A stretch of DNA of 64,000 bases from Kribbella flavida DSM 17836 (GCF_000024345.1 NC_013729.1:1240001-1304000), one strand, 5' to 3'. Counted from the stretch's first letter, positions 16,449-25,415 are shown. A program made the numbers and translations. The notes: generated by a model from the sequence alone, not told the origin.

Positions 16449-16976
16449 TCAGCTCTGGGCGTCGGGGCCTGCGCGGCGGACGTTCTCGACCTTTTCCATC
16501 GCCTCGCGCAGGTCCTTGAGCCAGGTTTCGCTGTGTTGGGCGACGAGCTTGACGCACCAGCCGAGGGCGTCGCTGCGTGAGCGGGCAACGCCGGCGTCGA
16601 CCAGGGTGTCCAGGACCTGCCGCTCCGGCTGGCGCAGTCGCGTCATCACCGGCGCGGACAGGGAGGTGAACACGGTGCGCGTCTCCCCGCATCGCACGCC
16701 CCAGGCGACCTTTCGCCGGGTCGCGTGCTCCAGTTCGCGGGCGATCTCGATCCGCCGCTCGCGGGTGTCCTCGCGGAACTGCTTGATCCGGCCCTCCTCG
16801 GCCGCCGACCGCGCGGCGGCGCTGACCTCGCCTTCCTGCTGAGGAGCCGGGATCGTGCCCACGACCAGGATCTCGTCCCGGTCGATGCTCACCTCCGGCT
16901 CCCCGTCGAACCACTCCTGCGGCAACCGCCCGGCCAGCCAGCCGCGGACCCGCTCGTCCTCCACCTGTGTACTCAT
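16449..16976 (-). CDS. Conserved actinobacterial protein with ribbon-helix-helix-like C-terminus
   Basis: A 175-residue soluble protein. Residues about 1-50 (VRGWLAGRLPQEWFDGEPEVSIDRDEILVVGTI) form a strand-rich domain. An Arg/Glu-rich helix follows (about 60-95). The C-terminal part contains LDTLVDAGVARSRSDALGWCVKLV (about 129-152), with the short-helix, turn and S-R-S-x-A-L signature of ribbon-helix-helix DNA-binding proteins. Function is not established for the family as far as I know. The ATG at 16976 lies directly next to a 16-bp palindrome that also contains the likely -10 box, so autorepression is a reasonable inference. A further in-frame ATG at 16997 would place the palindrome inside the coding region. 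Confidence 0.72.
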   Translation of the reverse strand: MSTQVEDERVRGWLAGRLPQEWFDGEPEVSIDRDEILVVGTIPAPQQEGEVSAAARSAAEEGRIKQFREDTRERRIEIARELEHATRRKVAWGVRCGETRTVFTSLSAPVMTRLRQPERQVLDTLVDAGVARSRSDALGWCVKLVAQHSETWLKDLREAMEKVENVRRAGPDAQS

Positions 16977-16991
16977 GTAATCATGATTACA
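16976..16991. promoter_or_regulatory. 16-bp perfect palindrome at the RHH-like gene start
   Basis: TGTAATCATGATTACA is a perfect dyad in a very GC-rich setting. Reading leftward it contains TAATCAT, a -10-like box 6-7 nt before the ATG at 16976, so the element covers promoter and start. It looks like an autoregulatory operator. Confidence 0.65.
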
Positions 16992-17005
16992 CCGCATGCA
17001 CACCG

Positions 17006-18064
17006 TCAAGCAAGGGATGGAGCCGAGGCGATCGACGCGTAGGCGGCGCGGGTGGTGGCGTGGGCGTCCCGGGGTGCGCCGGTGTGGTCGAGGCCGAGCA
17101 GGATCGCGCCGACGACCGGCGGCACCTCGACAACCTGCGGTACGGCGTACGGGGCTTCGGCGGCGAGCATCGTGGTGATGGTCTCGAGCAGCAGCAGGTG
17201 GTTGGCGGTGAGCACGCCGCCGCCGAGGATCACCGGGGCGGGTTCGCCGAGCAGGTCGAGGCGGCGCAGGGCGACGACCGCCATGGCGACGATCTCCTCG
17301 GCCTGGCGCCGGACGACGTCGGTTGCCACCGGATCGCCGCCGGCCGCGACCTGGAACAGCAGCGGAGTCGCCTCCAGTCGCCGGCTCGCGGGGATGTCGC
17401 CGAGGTGCAGCGCCTCGATCAGCGCGGGAATCGACGGTACGCCGTAGTGCCGCGGCAGCACGGTGGTCAGCGCGGTCGCCGGTCCCCGGCCGTCGTCGGC
17501 GCGGGCAGCCGCCCAGAACGCCTCGTCGGCGAGCTGCTGGCCGCCGCCCCAGTCGCCCGAGATCTTGCCGACCGCCGCGAACCGGGCGGTCCGGCCGTCG
17601 GGCAGCAGTCCGGCGCAGTTGATGCCGGCGCCGCAGACCACCGCGACACCGCGGGGTTCGTCGATCCCGGCCCGGAGCAGCGCGAAGGTGTCGTTCGCGA
17701 CGTGCACCCGGCGGCCCCACCCGTACGACCTGAACGCGGCCGCCAGCCGTTCCTCCTCCACCACGAGATCCGCGTTCGCCAGGCATGCGGAAACCTGCTC
17801 CACCACAGCGATCCCGCCGCCGGGCAGGGTGAGGCCGGCGGAGCGGACTGCTGCGGATACCAGCGGGGCCAGGCCAGCGACTGCTGCTTCGGCGCCGACG
17901 AGGTGGGGCTCGAAGCCGCCGCCACGGGCGGTGCCGAGGATCTGGCCGTCGGCGGAGACGAGGGCGACGTCGGTCTTGCTGTTGCCGGCGTCGAAGGCGA
18001 GCACGCCGCCGGGAACCAGCGGTGCCCGCACGGCCTCGGTCTCGTCCGCCACGGTCACGCCCAT
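17006..18064 (-). CDS. BadF/BadG/BcrA-type kinase, probable N-acetylglucosamine kinase
   Basis: ASKHA-fold sugar kinase of 352 residues. Visible ATPase motifs are phosphate-1 FDAGNSKTDVALV (about 24-36), the GAGINC loop (about 142-147) and the adenosine motif VILGGGVLTAN (about 289-299). This matches actinobacterial N-acetylglucosamine/glucosamine kinases rather than benzoyl-CoA reductase subunits. Its ATG overlaps the end of the GH4 gene by 10 bp, implying coupled translation: the hydrolase would release or handle a sugar that the kinase phosphorylates. A ROK regulator gene lies upstream on the same strand. Sugar specificity is inferred. Confidence 0.82.
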   Translation of the reverse strand: MGVTVADETEAVRAPLVPGGVLAFDAGNSKTDVALVSADGQILGTARGGGFEPHLVGAEAAVAGLAPLVSAAVRSAGLTLPGGGIAVVEQVSACLANADLVVEEERLAAAFRSYGWGRRVHVANDTFALLRAGIDEPRGVAVVCGAGINCAGLLPDGRTARFAAVGKISGDWGGGQQLADEAFWAAARADDGRGPATALTTVLPRHYGVPSIPALIEALHLGDIPASRRLEATPLLFQVAAGGDPVATDVVRRQAEEIVAMAVVALRRLDLLGEPAPVILGGGVLTANHLLLLETITTMLAAEAPYAVPQVVEVPPVVGAILLGLDHTGAPRDAHATTRAAYASIASAPSLA

Positions 18065-19308
18065 GGCAGGTGCTCGCGGTTGTGGGCGATCAGCTGATCG
18101 GTGAGCGCCCGCGCGTACTCGATCTGCCCGACCAGCGGATGTGCCAGCAACGCGGTGAACACGCGGTCCGCACCACCCTTCAGAGCAGCCTCCAGAGCCA
18201 GATTCTCGTACGCCGTGACGTTCGCGACCAGTCCCGCGTAGAGCGGTTCCAGCGGCGCGATCGGCAGCGGCGTCGTACCGGTCGCCCCGACCGTCGCCGG
18301 GACCTCGATCACCGCGTCGTCGGGCAGGAACGGCAGGGCGCCGTTGTTCAGCGTGTTCACCACCTGCACGTCGCCGGTGTCGTTCAGCAGCGAGGACGCC
18401 AGCGCGACGGCCGCCTCGGAGTAGTACGCGCCACCGCGTTGCTCCAGCAGCGCGGGCTTCTCGTCCAGCGCCGGATCGGCGTACAGGTCCAGCAGTTGCT
18501 TCTCGATCGCGGCGACCTCCGCGGCCCGGGACGGCTTCTCCAGCAGCTCGCGCACCACCTCGTCGTGCGCGTAGAAGTACCGCAGGTAGTACGACGGTAC
18601 GACGCCCAGCTGCAGCAGCAACTCGGCCGGAAGATGCAGGTCCTCGGCCAGCTCGCCGACGTGCGCCGCCAGCAGCTCCGGTAGCCGGTCCACGCCGTCG
18701 ACCCGTACTGCGCGCTCCCACGTCAGGTGGTTGAGTCCGACGTGGTCCAGCGCGACCTGCTCGGGCGCCACGTCCAGCAGCCGCGCGAACCGCCGCTGGA
18801 AGCCGATCGCCACGTTGCAGAGCCCGACTGCCTTGTGCCCCTCGGACAGCAGTGCCCGCGTCACGATGCCAACCGGGTTGGTGAAGTCGATGATCCAGGC
18901 GTCCGGGTTGGCCGCCCGCACCTTGTCCGCGATGTCCAGGACGACGGGCACTGTGCGCAGCGCCTTCGCCAGCCCGCCGGCCCCGGTCGTCTCCTGACCG
19001 ACGCAGCCGCACTCCAGCGGCCAGGTCTCGTCCTGGTTGCGCGCGGCCTGGCCGCCGACGCGCAGCTGCAGCAGGACCGCGTCAGCCCCGTCCACCGCGG
19101 CGTCGACGTCGGTCGTCGTCCTGATCCGGCCCGGGTGGCCCTGCTTGGCGAAGATGCGCTCGGCCAGCCCGCCGATCAGCGCGAGCCGGTCCTCGGCCGG
19201 GTCGACCAGCACCAGCTCGTCGACCGGCAGCGAGTCACGCAGCCGGGCGAAGCCGTCGATGAGTTCGGGAGTGTAGGTGGATCCGCCGCCTACGACTGTG
19301 AGTTTCAA
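18055..19308 (-). CDS. Glycoside hydrolase family 4 (6-phospho-beta-glucosidase-like)
   Basis: NAD- and metal-dependent glycosidase of 417 residues. It opens with the nucleotide-binding motif LTVVGGGSTYTPELI; IIDFTNPVGI (about 138-147), GLCNVAIGF (Cys metal ligand, about 162) and GLNHLTW (His ligand, about 193) are the GH4 metal-site signatures. GH4 enzymes cleave phosphorylated or plain disaccharides by oxidation-elimination at C3. The start is TTG 19308: homologues begin right at this KLTVVGGG segment, and AGGGG stands 7 nt upstream. It lies between its presumed ROK regulator and a coupled sugar kinase. Confidence 0.87.
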   Translation of the reverse strand: MKLTVVGGGSTYTPELIDGFARLRDSLPVDELVLVDPAEDRLALIGGLAERIFAKQGHPGRIRTTTDVDAAVDGADAVLLQLRVGGQAARNQDETWPLECGCVGQETTGAGGLAKALRTVPVVLDIADKVRAANPDAWIIDFTNPVGIVTRALLSEGHKAVGLCNVAIGFQRRFARLLDVAPEQVALDHVGLNHLTWERAVRVDGVDRLPELLAAHVGELAEDLHLPAELLLQLGVVPSYYLRYFYAHDEVVRELLEKPSRAAEVAAIEKQLLDLYADPALDEKPALLEQRGGAYYSEAAVALASSLLNDTGDVQVVNTLNNGALPFLPDDAVIEVPATVGATGTTPLPIAPLEPLYAGLVANVTAYENLALEAALKGGADRVFTALLAHPLVGQIEYARALTDQLIAHNREHLPWA

Positions 19309-19348
19309 CCTGTGACCCCTGTACGTGTGACGCCTTCGGTGAAGGCCG

Positions 19349-20569
19349 TTAGGACTGGTGCGGGTAGGGCTGGTCGGTGCCGCCGCCAACGGCCGGTCCG
19401 GCGGTGTCGAAGACTTCGTCGCGGGTGGCGCTCAGGGCTGACTGCAGGGCCCCGGACAGCACCGGGTCGGTGGGGACGCCCGTCATCAGCAGTCGCGGGC
19501 GGGGGACGGCCAGCTCCGCCAGCTCGGCCTGGACCAGGCCGCGCAGCCGCTCGCCGCCGGCCGTGATCACCCCGCCGGCCAGCACGATCAGCTCGGGGTC
19601 GACGACCGCGACGACCGCGGCCAGGCCGACGGCCAGCCGATGGGCGAATTCGGTGAGCACCTCGTCGCCGGCGCCGGGCGTCTCCAGCGCGGCGGCGATC
19701 GCGGCTTGCGGCGTACGGGCTTTGAGGCCCTGGGAGCGGGCCAGGGCGAGCACGGGTTCGCCGCCGGCGAGCTCTTGGAAGCCGCCGGCGTTGTTGCGGC
19801 CGACGTTGCGGACCAGAGGCGTGCCCGGCAACGGCAGAAAGGCGACCTCGCCCGCGCCGCCGGTCGCGCCGCGCAGCAGCCGGCCATTGATCACGATCGC
19901 GGCGCCGATGCCCTCCTCGCCCCAGAGCAGCACGAAGTTGTCGCTGGCGCGGGCGTGTCCGAGACGCTGCTCGGCGACCGCGGCGAGGTTGACGTCGTTC
20001 TCGACCTCCAGCGGTACGCCGATGGCCGCGGCGAGCTCGTCCAGCAGGTGCGGGGCGTGCCAGCCGGGCAGGTGGGTGGCGTAGCGCAGCCGGCCGGTGG
20101 TCGGGTCGAACCCGCCGGGCGTGCCGATCGCGACGCGGTGCAGCCGATCCTTGGCCAGGCCGGCGTCGCCGAGCGCGCCGTCGATCGCCTTGACCACCCG
20201 CTCGACGGTGCCCTTCGCGCTGCGGCCCGGGGTCGGCAGCTCGTACCGGCCGATCACCTGGCCGGTCAGGTCCGCCACGGCCGAGCGGATCCGGGCCGGG
20301 GTGACGTCCAGGCCGGCGACGTACGCGATGCCGCCGTTGATCTCGTACAGCTGCGCGTTCGGGCCGGGCCGGCCGCCGCTGGTGCCGCTGGCTCGGACGA
20401 GACCGGCGCTCTCCAGCCGGGACAGCAGCTGGGACGCGGTCGGTTTGGACAGGCCGGTGAGCTTGCCGAGCGTGGTGCGGGACAGCGGGCCCTGGGTGAG
20501 CAGCAGGTCGAGAGCGGCGCGGTCGTTCATCGCGCGGAGCAGGCGGGGAGTGCCGGGTGTGCTGGCCAT
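19349..20569 (-). CDS. ROK family transcriptional regulator
   Basis: Sugar-responsive repressor of 406 residues. The N-terminal winged helix (LDLLLTQGPLSRTTLGKLTGLSKPTASQLLSRLESAGL, about 20-58) precedes a ROK sugar-binding domain. That domain keeps GTPGGFDPTTGRL and GEEGIGAAIVINGRL but lacks both the DxGxT phosphate loop and the C-x-C-G-x2-G-C zinc motif, so it should be a regulator, not a kinase. It probably controls the downstream GH4 and kinase genes and itself. A 15-bp palindrome typical of ROK operators lies 61 bp upstream of its start. Confidence 0.9.
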   Translation of the reverse strand: MASTPGTPRLLRAMNDRAALDLLLTQGPLSRTTLGKLTGLSKPTASQLLSRLESAGLVRASGTSGGRPGPNAQLYEINGGIAYVAGLDVTPARIRSAVADLTGQVIGRYELPTPGRSAKGTVERVVKAIDGALGDAGLAKDRLHRVAIGTPGGFDPTTGRLRYATHLPGWHAPHLLDELAAAIGVPLEVENDVNLAAVAEQRLGHARASDNFVLLWGEEGIGAAIVINGRLLRGATGGAGEVAFLPLPGTPLVRNVGRNNAGGFQELAGGEPVLALARSQGLKARTPQAAIAAALETPGAGDEVLTEFAHRLAVGLAAVVAVVDPELIVLAGGVITAGGERLRGLVQAELAELAVPRPRLLMTGVPTDPVLSGALQSALSATRDEVFDTAGPAVGGGTDQPYPHQS

Positions 20570-20630
20570 GTGCTAACCCTGCCCTCCTTCCCGCTCGTGA
20601 CCACCGCGCCGAGCCAGATGCATCAATTGT

Positions 20631-20645
20631 TAGGAAAGTTTCCTA
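20631..20645. promoter_or_regulatory. Probable ROK operator
   Basis: TAGGAAAGTTTCCTA is a perfect inverted repeat around one base, embedded in an AT-rich patch upstream of the ROK gene. It resembles operators of actinobacterial ROK/NagC-type repressors. Binding by the adjacent regulator is inferred. Confidence 0.6.
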
Positions 20646-20727
20646 TTGCGCCGAGACCGTACGGGCTGTCCTCGGGCGGTGTCAATCGATCCGCGGAACT
20701 CCGGGCGGTCGTTGCGCACCGCTGAGG

Positions 20728-20746
20728 TTAGGGTGGGCTAACTTGC
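20728..20746. promoter_or_regulatory. Possible DmdR/IdeR iron box
   Basis: TTAGGGTGGGCTAACTTGC agrees at 14 of 19 positions with the DtxR/IdeR-type consensus TTAGGTTAGGCTAACCTAA; the left half is strong, the right weak. It ends 24 bp before the ABC exporter start. Iron-dependent repression of the exporter would follow if it is real. Confidence 0.4.
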
Positions 20747-20770
20747 CGCCGCCTGTGGAGAGGTCTGTCC

Positions 20771-22477
20771 GTGACGTTCGATCTGGGGGAAGACCTCACC
20801 GCCGGGAGAATGCTGCGCCGGTCCGTCCGCCGGCACCGGGGCCGGGTGACGCTCGGCGTGCTGGTGCTGTCGCTGCACCAGGCGACCGAGGCCGCGGTGC
20901 CGGTGGCGATCGGCATCTTCGTCGACCGGGCCGTCTCCACCGGAAAGCTGGAGCCGCTGCTGTGGTGCGTGCTGATGATGGTGGCGCTGTTCGCCGTCCT
21001 GTCGAACGCCTGGAAGACCGGGGCCCGGCAGGTCGTCCGCTCGATCGAGCACGAGACGCATCTGGTCCGGCTGGAGATCGCCCGGCGCGTGCTCGATCCG
21101 CGGGGCCACCAGACCGGTCTGCGCGCCGGTGAGCTGCTGTCCATCGCTACCTCCGACGCGGAGAAGGCGTCGCTGATCATGCGGGCCGTGGCGATGGGCG
21201 TCTCGGCGTCCACCGCGCTGGCTGTCTCCTCGGTGGCGTTGCTGATGGTCGACGTGCCGCTGGGGGTCGGCGTCCTGATCGGCGTACCGCTGCTGGTACT
21301 GGGGATCCAGGCGCTGTCGCCGTTGCTGACCCGTCGTACGTCGACGCAGCAGGAGGCGATCGCCAGTACGACGGCACTGGCGACGGACCTCGTCAACGGG
21401 CTCCGGGCGCTGCGAGGGATCGGAGCACAGCACAACGCGGCCGAGCGGTACCGGCGGTCCAGCCAGGCGACTCTGCAGGCCACGCTGCGAGCTGCCTCCA
21501 CCAATGGCTTGCAGGACGGCGTGACGACGGCGCTCAGTGGTCTGCTGCTGGCCGCTGTCGCCGGAGTCGCTGGGTGGTTCGCGCTGAACGGGCGGATCAG
21601 CGTCGGCGAGCTGATCACTGTGGTCGGACTCGCGCAGTTCGTGGCGGAGCCGGTCGGGACGCTCGGGTACTGCAGCCAGGTCGCCGCGATGGCCAAGGCC
21701 TCAGCCGGGCGGCTGGCATCGGTGCTCGGATCGCCAGCGTTGATTACCACTGGATCGGCGACCGCACTGGACCCGGCCAAGCCGTTGCTGGCGCTGGACA
21801 ACGTCACCTACAAGACCCTGTCGGCGGTGGACCTGACGCTGCAGCGCGGGGAGCTGGTCGGTGTGCTCTGCTACGACCCGCGCGACGCGGACGCCTTGCT
21901 GGCGGTCGTGTCCGGCCGCGCACCGGGGCATGAGGGCGTCATGTCGGTGGGCGGTCTGGCGATGGAGGAGCTGGACATCGACCTGCTGCGGCGGTCGGTG
22001 CTGATCGAGCAGCACGACACCGATCTGTTCGAGGGGACGCTGCGCGGCAACCTTCTGGCCGGTTCTGATGACAGCAGCCGCCTCGACTCGGCTGTCGCGG
22101 CCGCAGCTGCCACTGACGTGATCGACGGTCTCCCCGGCGGGCTGGATCACCTGATGGCCGACCGCGGCCGCACCTTGTCGGGTGGACAGCGGCAACGTCT
22201 CGGCCTGGCGCGAGCTCTGCTGGCCGAACCACCGGTGCTCGTGCTGCACGACCCGAGCACGGCAGTGGACGCGGTCACCGAGGAGATCCTGGCCGAGGGG
22301 CTTGCGGAGGTTCGCGGTGTGCCCGAGCTGGCCACGCTTGTGCTGACCAGCAGTCCGGCCTTGCTGGGGAAGATGCATCGGGTGGTCGTGATCGCGGACG
22401 GAGCTGTAGTGGCTGAAGGGCTGCACGCCGAGTTGGCGGCCGCAGACTCGATCTACGCCGAGGTGGTCCTGCGATGA
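20771..22477 (+). CDS. ABC exporter subunit A with degenerate ATP site
   Basis: Half-transporter of 568 residues: an ABC exporter membrane domain (about 1-320, six helices) fused to a nucleotide-binding domain. The Walker A position reads VLCYDPRDADALL (about 364-376) with no GxxGxGK(S/T), and Walker B reads VLVLHDP (about 489-495), losing the metal Asp and the catalytic Glu. The signature LSGGQRQR (about 469-476) is perfect. It should therefore supply the signature, not ATP hydrolysis, to a heterodimer with the next gene, whose start overlaps its stop (ATGA). GTG 20771 follows GGAGAGG. Substrate unknown; a possible iron box suggests a siderophore or iron-related cargo. Confidence 0.88.
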   Translation: MTFDLGEDLTAGRMLRRSVRRHRGRVTLGVLVLSLHQATEAAVPVAIGIFVDRAVSTGKLEPLLWCVLMMVALFAVLSNAWKTGARQVVRSIEHETHLVRLEIARRVLDPRGHQTGLRAGELLSIATSDAEKASLIMRAVAMGVSASTALAVSSVALLMVDVPLGVGVLIGVPLLVLGIQALSPLLTRRTSTQQEAIASTTALATDLVNGLRALRGIGAQHNAAERYRRSSQATLQATLRAASTNGLQDGVTTALSGLLLAAVAGVAGWFALNGRISVGELITVVGLAQFVAEPVGTLGYCSQVAAMAKASAGRLASVLGSPALITTGSATALDPAKPLLALDNVTYKTLSAVDLTLQRGELVGVLCYDPRDADALLAVVSGRAPGHEGVMSVGGLAMEELDIDLLRRSVLIEQHDTDLFEGTLRGNLLAGSDDSSRLDSAVAAAAATDVIDGLPGGLDHLMADRGRTLSGGQRQRLGLARALLAEPPVLVLHDPSTAVDAVTEEILAEGLAEVRGVPELATLVLTSSPALLGKMHRVVVIADGAVVAEGLHAELAAADSIYAEVVLR

Positions 22478-24243
22478 GCGGGCCGGAGTTGTTGCCCGTC
22501 GCCGGTCCGCGCGGCACGTGGTCCGTGCTGTGGCAGGAGATCCGCCGGCTGCCGGTGATGTCGGTGGTTGCCGCCGTGGTGATCACCGGAGCGAGCGCGG
22601 CCGGACTCGTCGCGCCCTGGGCGTTGGGGGTGCTGGTCGACGACATCGCGGCCGGCGCCGACCGGTCGGCCGTCGTACGGGTGGTGCTGCTGATCGGTGG
22701 GGCGGCGCTGGTGTCCGGCGTACTGACTGCGGTCGGGGTGACGTTGGTGGCGCGGGTCGGGGAGACGGTGCTGGCGCGGCTGCGCGAGAAGGTGCTGGAC
22801 CGCGTGCTGCACCTACCGGCACCCGTGCTGGACAAGGTGCGGACCGGTGACCTGCTCTCGCGGGTCGGTGACGACGTCTCGTCGGTTGCCGCGGCGCTGA
22901 CCCAGGTCGGGCCGGTCCTGCTGTCGGCGACGCTGACGATCGTGCTGACCACCGTCGGCATGTTCGCGCTGGACTGGCGGCTCGGGCTGGCCGGGCTGCT
23001 GTCGCTGCCGATGTACGTGTGGGCGCTGCGCTGGTACCTGCCGCGGTCGGCGCCGTTCTACCGGCGCGAACGGGTGGCGCTCGGGGAGCGGTCGGAGGCG
23101 ATCATCACGTCGCTGCGCGGCACCGCGACGGTCCGGGCGTACCGGCTGGAGGACGCGCAGCTGGAGCGGATCCGGGACCGCTCGGCGGTGGCGCGTGACC
23201 TGTCGCTGAACGTGTTCAAGCTCTACAGCTTCTTCTCGTCGCGCATCAACCACGCGGAGTTCGTCGGGCTGACCGGGATCTTGGTCGCGGGGTTCTTCCT
23301 GGTTCGCGGGGACGCGGTGACGGTCGGTGCGGTGACTGCGGCCGCGCTGTACTTCCATCGACTGTTCAACCCGATCGGGGCGCTGCTGATGGAGTTCGAC
23401 GCCGTCCAGACGGCTGCTGCCGGACTGGCTCGACTGGCTGGAGTCCTGGAGCTGCCGGAGGCCTCGGAGCCGCCTGCTGCGCCAACGCCTGCTGATGCGT
23501 CGCTGGAGCTGGCCGGCATCGGTCACTCGTACGACGGCCCGCTGGTGGTCGACGGAGTGTCGCTCAAGCTGCTGCCTGGTGAGCGGGTCGCGCTGGTCGG
23601 CGCCAGTGGAGCTGGAAAGACCACGCTGGCTGCTGTCGCGGCTGGTGTCCTCGTCCCGACCGCCGGAGTGGTCCGGCTCGGCGGTGTGGACATCCGGGAG
23701 CTCGGTGAGGCGCGGACGCGCGCACAGGTCGCCCTGCTGAGCCAGGAGGTCCACGTGTTCTCGGGCCCGCTGGTGGACGACGTACGGCTGGCTCGGGCGG
23801 ACGCAACGGATGCCCAGGTGGAGGCTGCGCTGGAGCGTGTCGGTGCGTTGGGGTGGGTGCGTGCTCTGCCGGACGGCCTGCAGACGCAAGTAGGCGAGAA
23901 CGGGGAGCAGCTGACCGGCGCCCAGGCCCAGCAGGTCGCCCTGGCACGGTTGGTGCTCGCCGACCCCGCGGTCGCCGTACTGGATGAGGCGACGGCGGAG
24001 GCCGGATCAGCCGGCGCGCGTGAGCTCGAGCGAGCGAGCTTGGCCGCCACCGAAGGCCGTACGACGTTGGTGGTGGCGCACCGGCTCACGCAGGCCCAGC
24101 AGGCGGACCGGATCGTCGTCATGGACCACGGCAGGATCGTGGAGTCCGGGACGCATGACGAGCTGCTCGTCGCGGGCGGCCGCTACGCCCAGCTCTGGCA
24201 CAGCTGGACCGGCACGACCGCTAGGGAAGCCGCCAGTCGATAG
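22474..24243 (+). CDS. ABC exporter subunit B with consensus ATP-binding site
   Basis: Half-transporter of 589 residues with six membrane helices (about 20-325) and an ATPase domain. Walker A is canonical, GASGAGKTT (about 377-385), and Walker B is VAVLDEAT with the catalytic Glu. Its signature is degenerate (LTGAQAQQ instead of LSGGQ) and the D-loop is AEAGS. Together with subunit A this makes one complete and one dead ATP site, the asymmetric type seen in heterodimeric exporters. The start overlaps the subunit A stop by 4 bp. Its 3' end overlaps the convergent uracil-DNA glycosylase gene by 23 bp. Confidence 0.9.
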   Translation: MSGPELLPVAGPRGTWSVLWQEIRRLPVMSVVAAVVITGASAAGLVAPWALGVLVDDIAAGADRSAVVRVVLLIGGAALVSGVLTAVGVTLVARVGETVLARLREKVLDRVLHLPAPVLDKVRTGDLLSRVGDDVSSVAAALTQVGPVLLSATLTIVLTTVGMFALDWRLGLAGLLSLPMYVWALRWYLPRSAPFYRRERVALGERSEAIITSLRGTATVRAYRLEDAQLERIRDRSAVARDLSLNVFKLYSFFSSRINHAEFVGLTGILVAGFFLVRGDAVTVGAVTAAALYFHRLFNPIGALLMEFDAVQTAAAGLARLAGVLELPEASEPPAAPTPADASLELAGIGHSYDGPLVVDGVSLKLLPGERVALVGASGAGKTTLAAVAAGVLVPTAGVVRLGGVDIRELGEARTRAQVALLSQEVHVFSGPLVDDVRLARADATDAQVEAALERVGALGWVRALPDGLQTQVGENGEQLTGAQAQQVALARLVLADPAVAVLDEATAEAGSAGARELERASLAATEGRTTLVVAHRLTQAQQADRIVVMDHGRIVESGTHDELLVAGGRYAQLWHSWTGTTAREAASR

Positions 24244-24904
24244 GTGTGCCGCCCTGCTCGACCAGCAGAGCGTTCACGCGGCTGAACGGCTTGGAACCGA
24301 AGAAGCCACGGTCGGCCGACATCGGGCTCGGGTGCGCGCTCTCGACGGACGGGACGTCGCCGAGCATCGGCTTCAGCGTCTGCGCGTCGCGTCCCCAGAG
24401 GATGGCGACCAGCGGACCGCCACGCTTCACCAGCGCGTGGATCGCCTGCTCTGTCACGGCTTCCCAGCCTTTGCCGCGATGCGACGCGGGCTTGCCCGGC
24501 TGCACGGTGAGCACCCTGTTGAGCATCAGCACACCCTGGTCGGCCCAGGGCGTGAGGTCTCCGTTGGACGGCGCGGGGACGTCGACGTCGGCCATCAGCT
24601 CGCGGTAGATGTTCGCCAGGCTGCGGGGAATCGGCCGGACGTCCGGCGCGACCGAGAAGCTCAAGCCCACCGGGTGTCCGGGGGTCGGGTAGGGGTCCTG
24701 GCCGACCACCAGCACCTTGACGTCTTCGAGCGGGCGCTGGAACGCCCGGAGGACGTGCTCGCCGGCTGGCAGGTAGGGTCGCCCGGCGGCGATCTCCGCC
24801 CGGAGGAACTCGCCCATCTTGCCCACCTGCGCGGCCACCGGTTCCAGCGCCTCGGCCCAGTCCGCCGCCATCAACTCATCCAACGTCTTCACCCGCCCAA
24901 GCAT
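24221..24904 (-). CDS. ung: Uracil-DNA glycosylase, family 1
   Basis: Base-excision repair enzyme of 227 residues that removes uracil from DNA. The water-activating loop is [20 protein letters not shown] (about 66-85, catalytic Asp in GQDPY). LMLNRVLTV holds the uracil-binding Asn, and [18 protein letters not shown] (about 190-207) is the leucine-loop/minor-groove region with the catalytic His. The loop has S-A-D-R where many enzymes have S-x-x-R/L. All residues needed for activity are visible. The gene stands alone, convergent with and overlapping the ABC exporter gene by 23 bp. Confidence 0.95.
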   Translation of the reverse strand: MLGRVKTLDELMAADWAEALEPVAAQVGKMGEFLRAEIAAGRPYLPAGEHVLRAFQRPLEDVKVLVVGQDPYPTPGHPVGLSFSVAPDVRPIPRSLANIYRELMADVDVPAPSNGDLTPWADQGVLMLNRVLTVQPGKPASHRGKGWEAVTEQAIHALVKRGGPLVAILWGRDAQTLKPMLGDVPSVESAHPSPMSADRGFFGSKPFSRVNALLVEQGGTPIDWRLP

Positions 24905-24956
24905 CCCAGCCCCGGCCGGCAGTTCGCACCCGGGGTGAGCGGCGATCGTCTAGAAG

Positions 24957-25063
24957 TGCCGGAGAGCGGAAGAGCCGGAGAGCCGGAGAGCCGGAGAGCC
25001 GGAGAGCGGAATCCGAAGAGCCGGAGAGCGGAAGAGCGGAATCCGAAGAGCCGGAGAGCGGAA
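24957..25063. repeat. Degenerate tandem repeat, unit about 8-10 bp
   Basis: About a dozen units related to CCGGAGAG and GCGGAAGA stand head to tail. A longer block, GGAATCCGAAGAGCCGGAGA, occurs twice, showing higher-order duplication. One strand is almost pure purine apart from CC pairs. It looks like a minisatellite and would be prone to slippage. Confidence 0.85.
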
Positions 25064-25415
25064 CCGGCCGCCCGAGTCGCGAGTGCGCGCCGAAGTCGTT
25101 CGCCCCGAGCCCGTGGTGGACATCGGCCGCGTCGTCACTGGTCTGCCTCGGCATCCGGAGCCGAGGTGCTGTTCCACCCCGGCGCGCGCCCAAGAGCCGG
25201 ATCGGTGCCACCACGGGCTGACCTTGTGCACGGGGTGGTCATCGTGAGACGCGGGTGGTGGCGATGCCGTGCTCAAAGTCATCGTGGGAAGGGCTCCGGA
25301 CGGACCTGCAGAACTTGGTCCGGGCTCACGCGTCCTGGCGGTGTCAACGCCTGTCGGCGCTTCGCACTCCGCACGGCGTACCCGACGGGTGTGGTCCCGG
25401 CTCGAGCAGTCTGCT

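Noticed and set aside
17006..18064. Benzoyl-CoA reductase activase (BadF sense)
   Set aside because: It shares the fold but has sugar-kinase motifs and sits with GH4 and ROK genes; no reductase subunits are nearby.
24957..25063. CRISPR-like repeat array
   Set aside because: Units are 8-10 bp, contiguous and without unique spacers, and no cas genes are present.
24950..25282. Leftward frame encoding repeated SPALRI-type units
   Set aside because: The repeats are just translation of the purine-rich minisatellite; no start signal or conserved domain.
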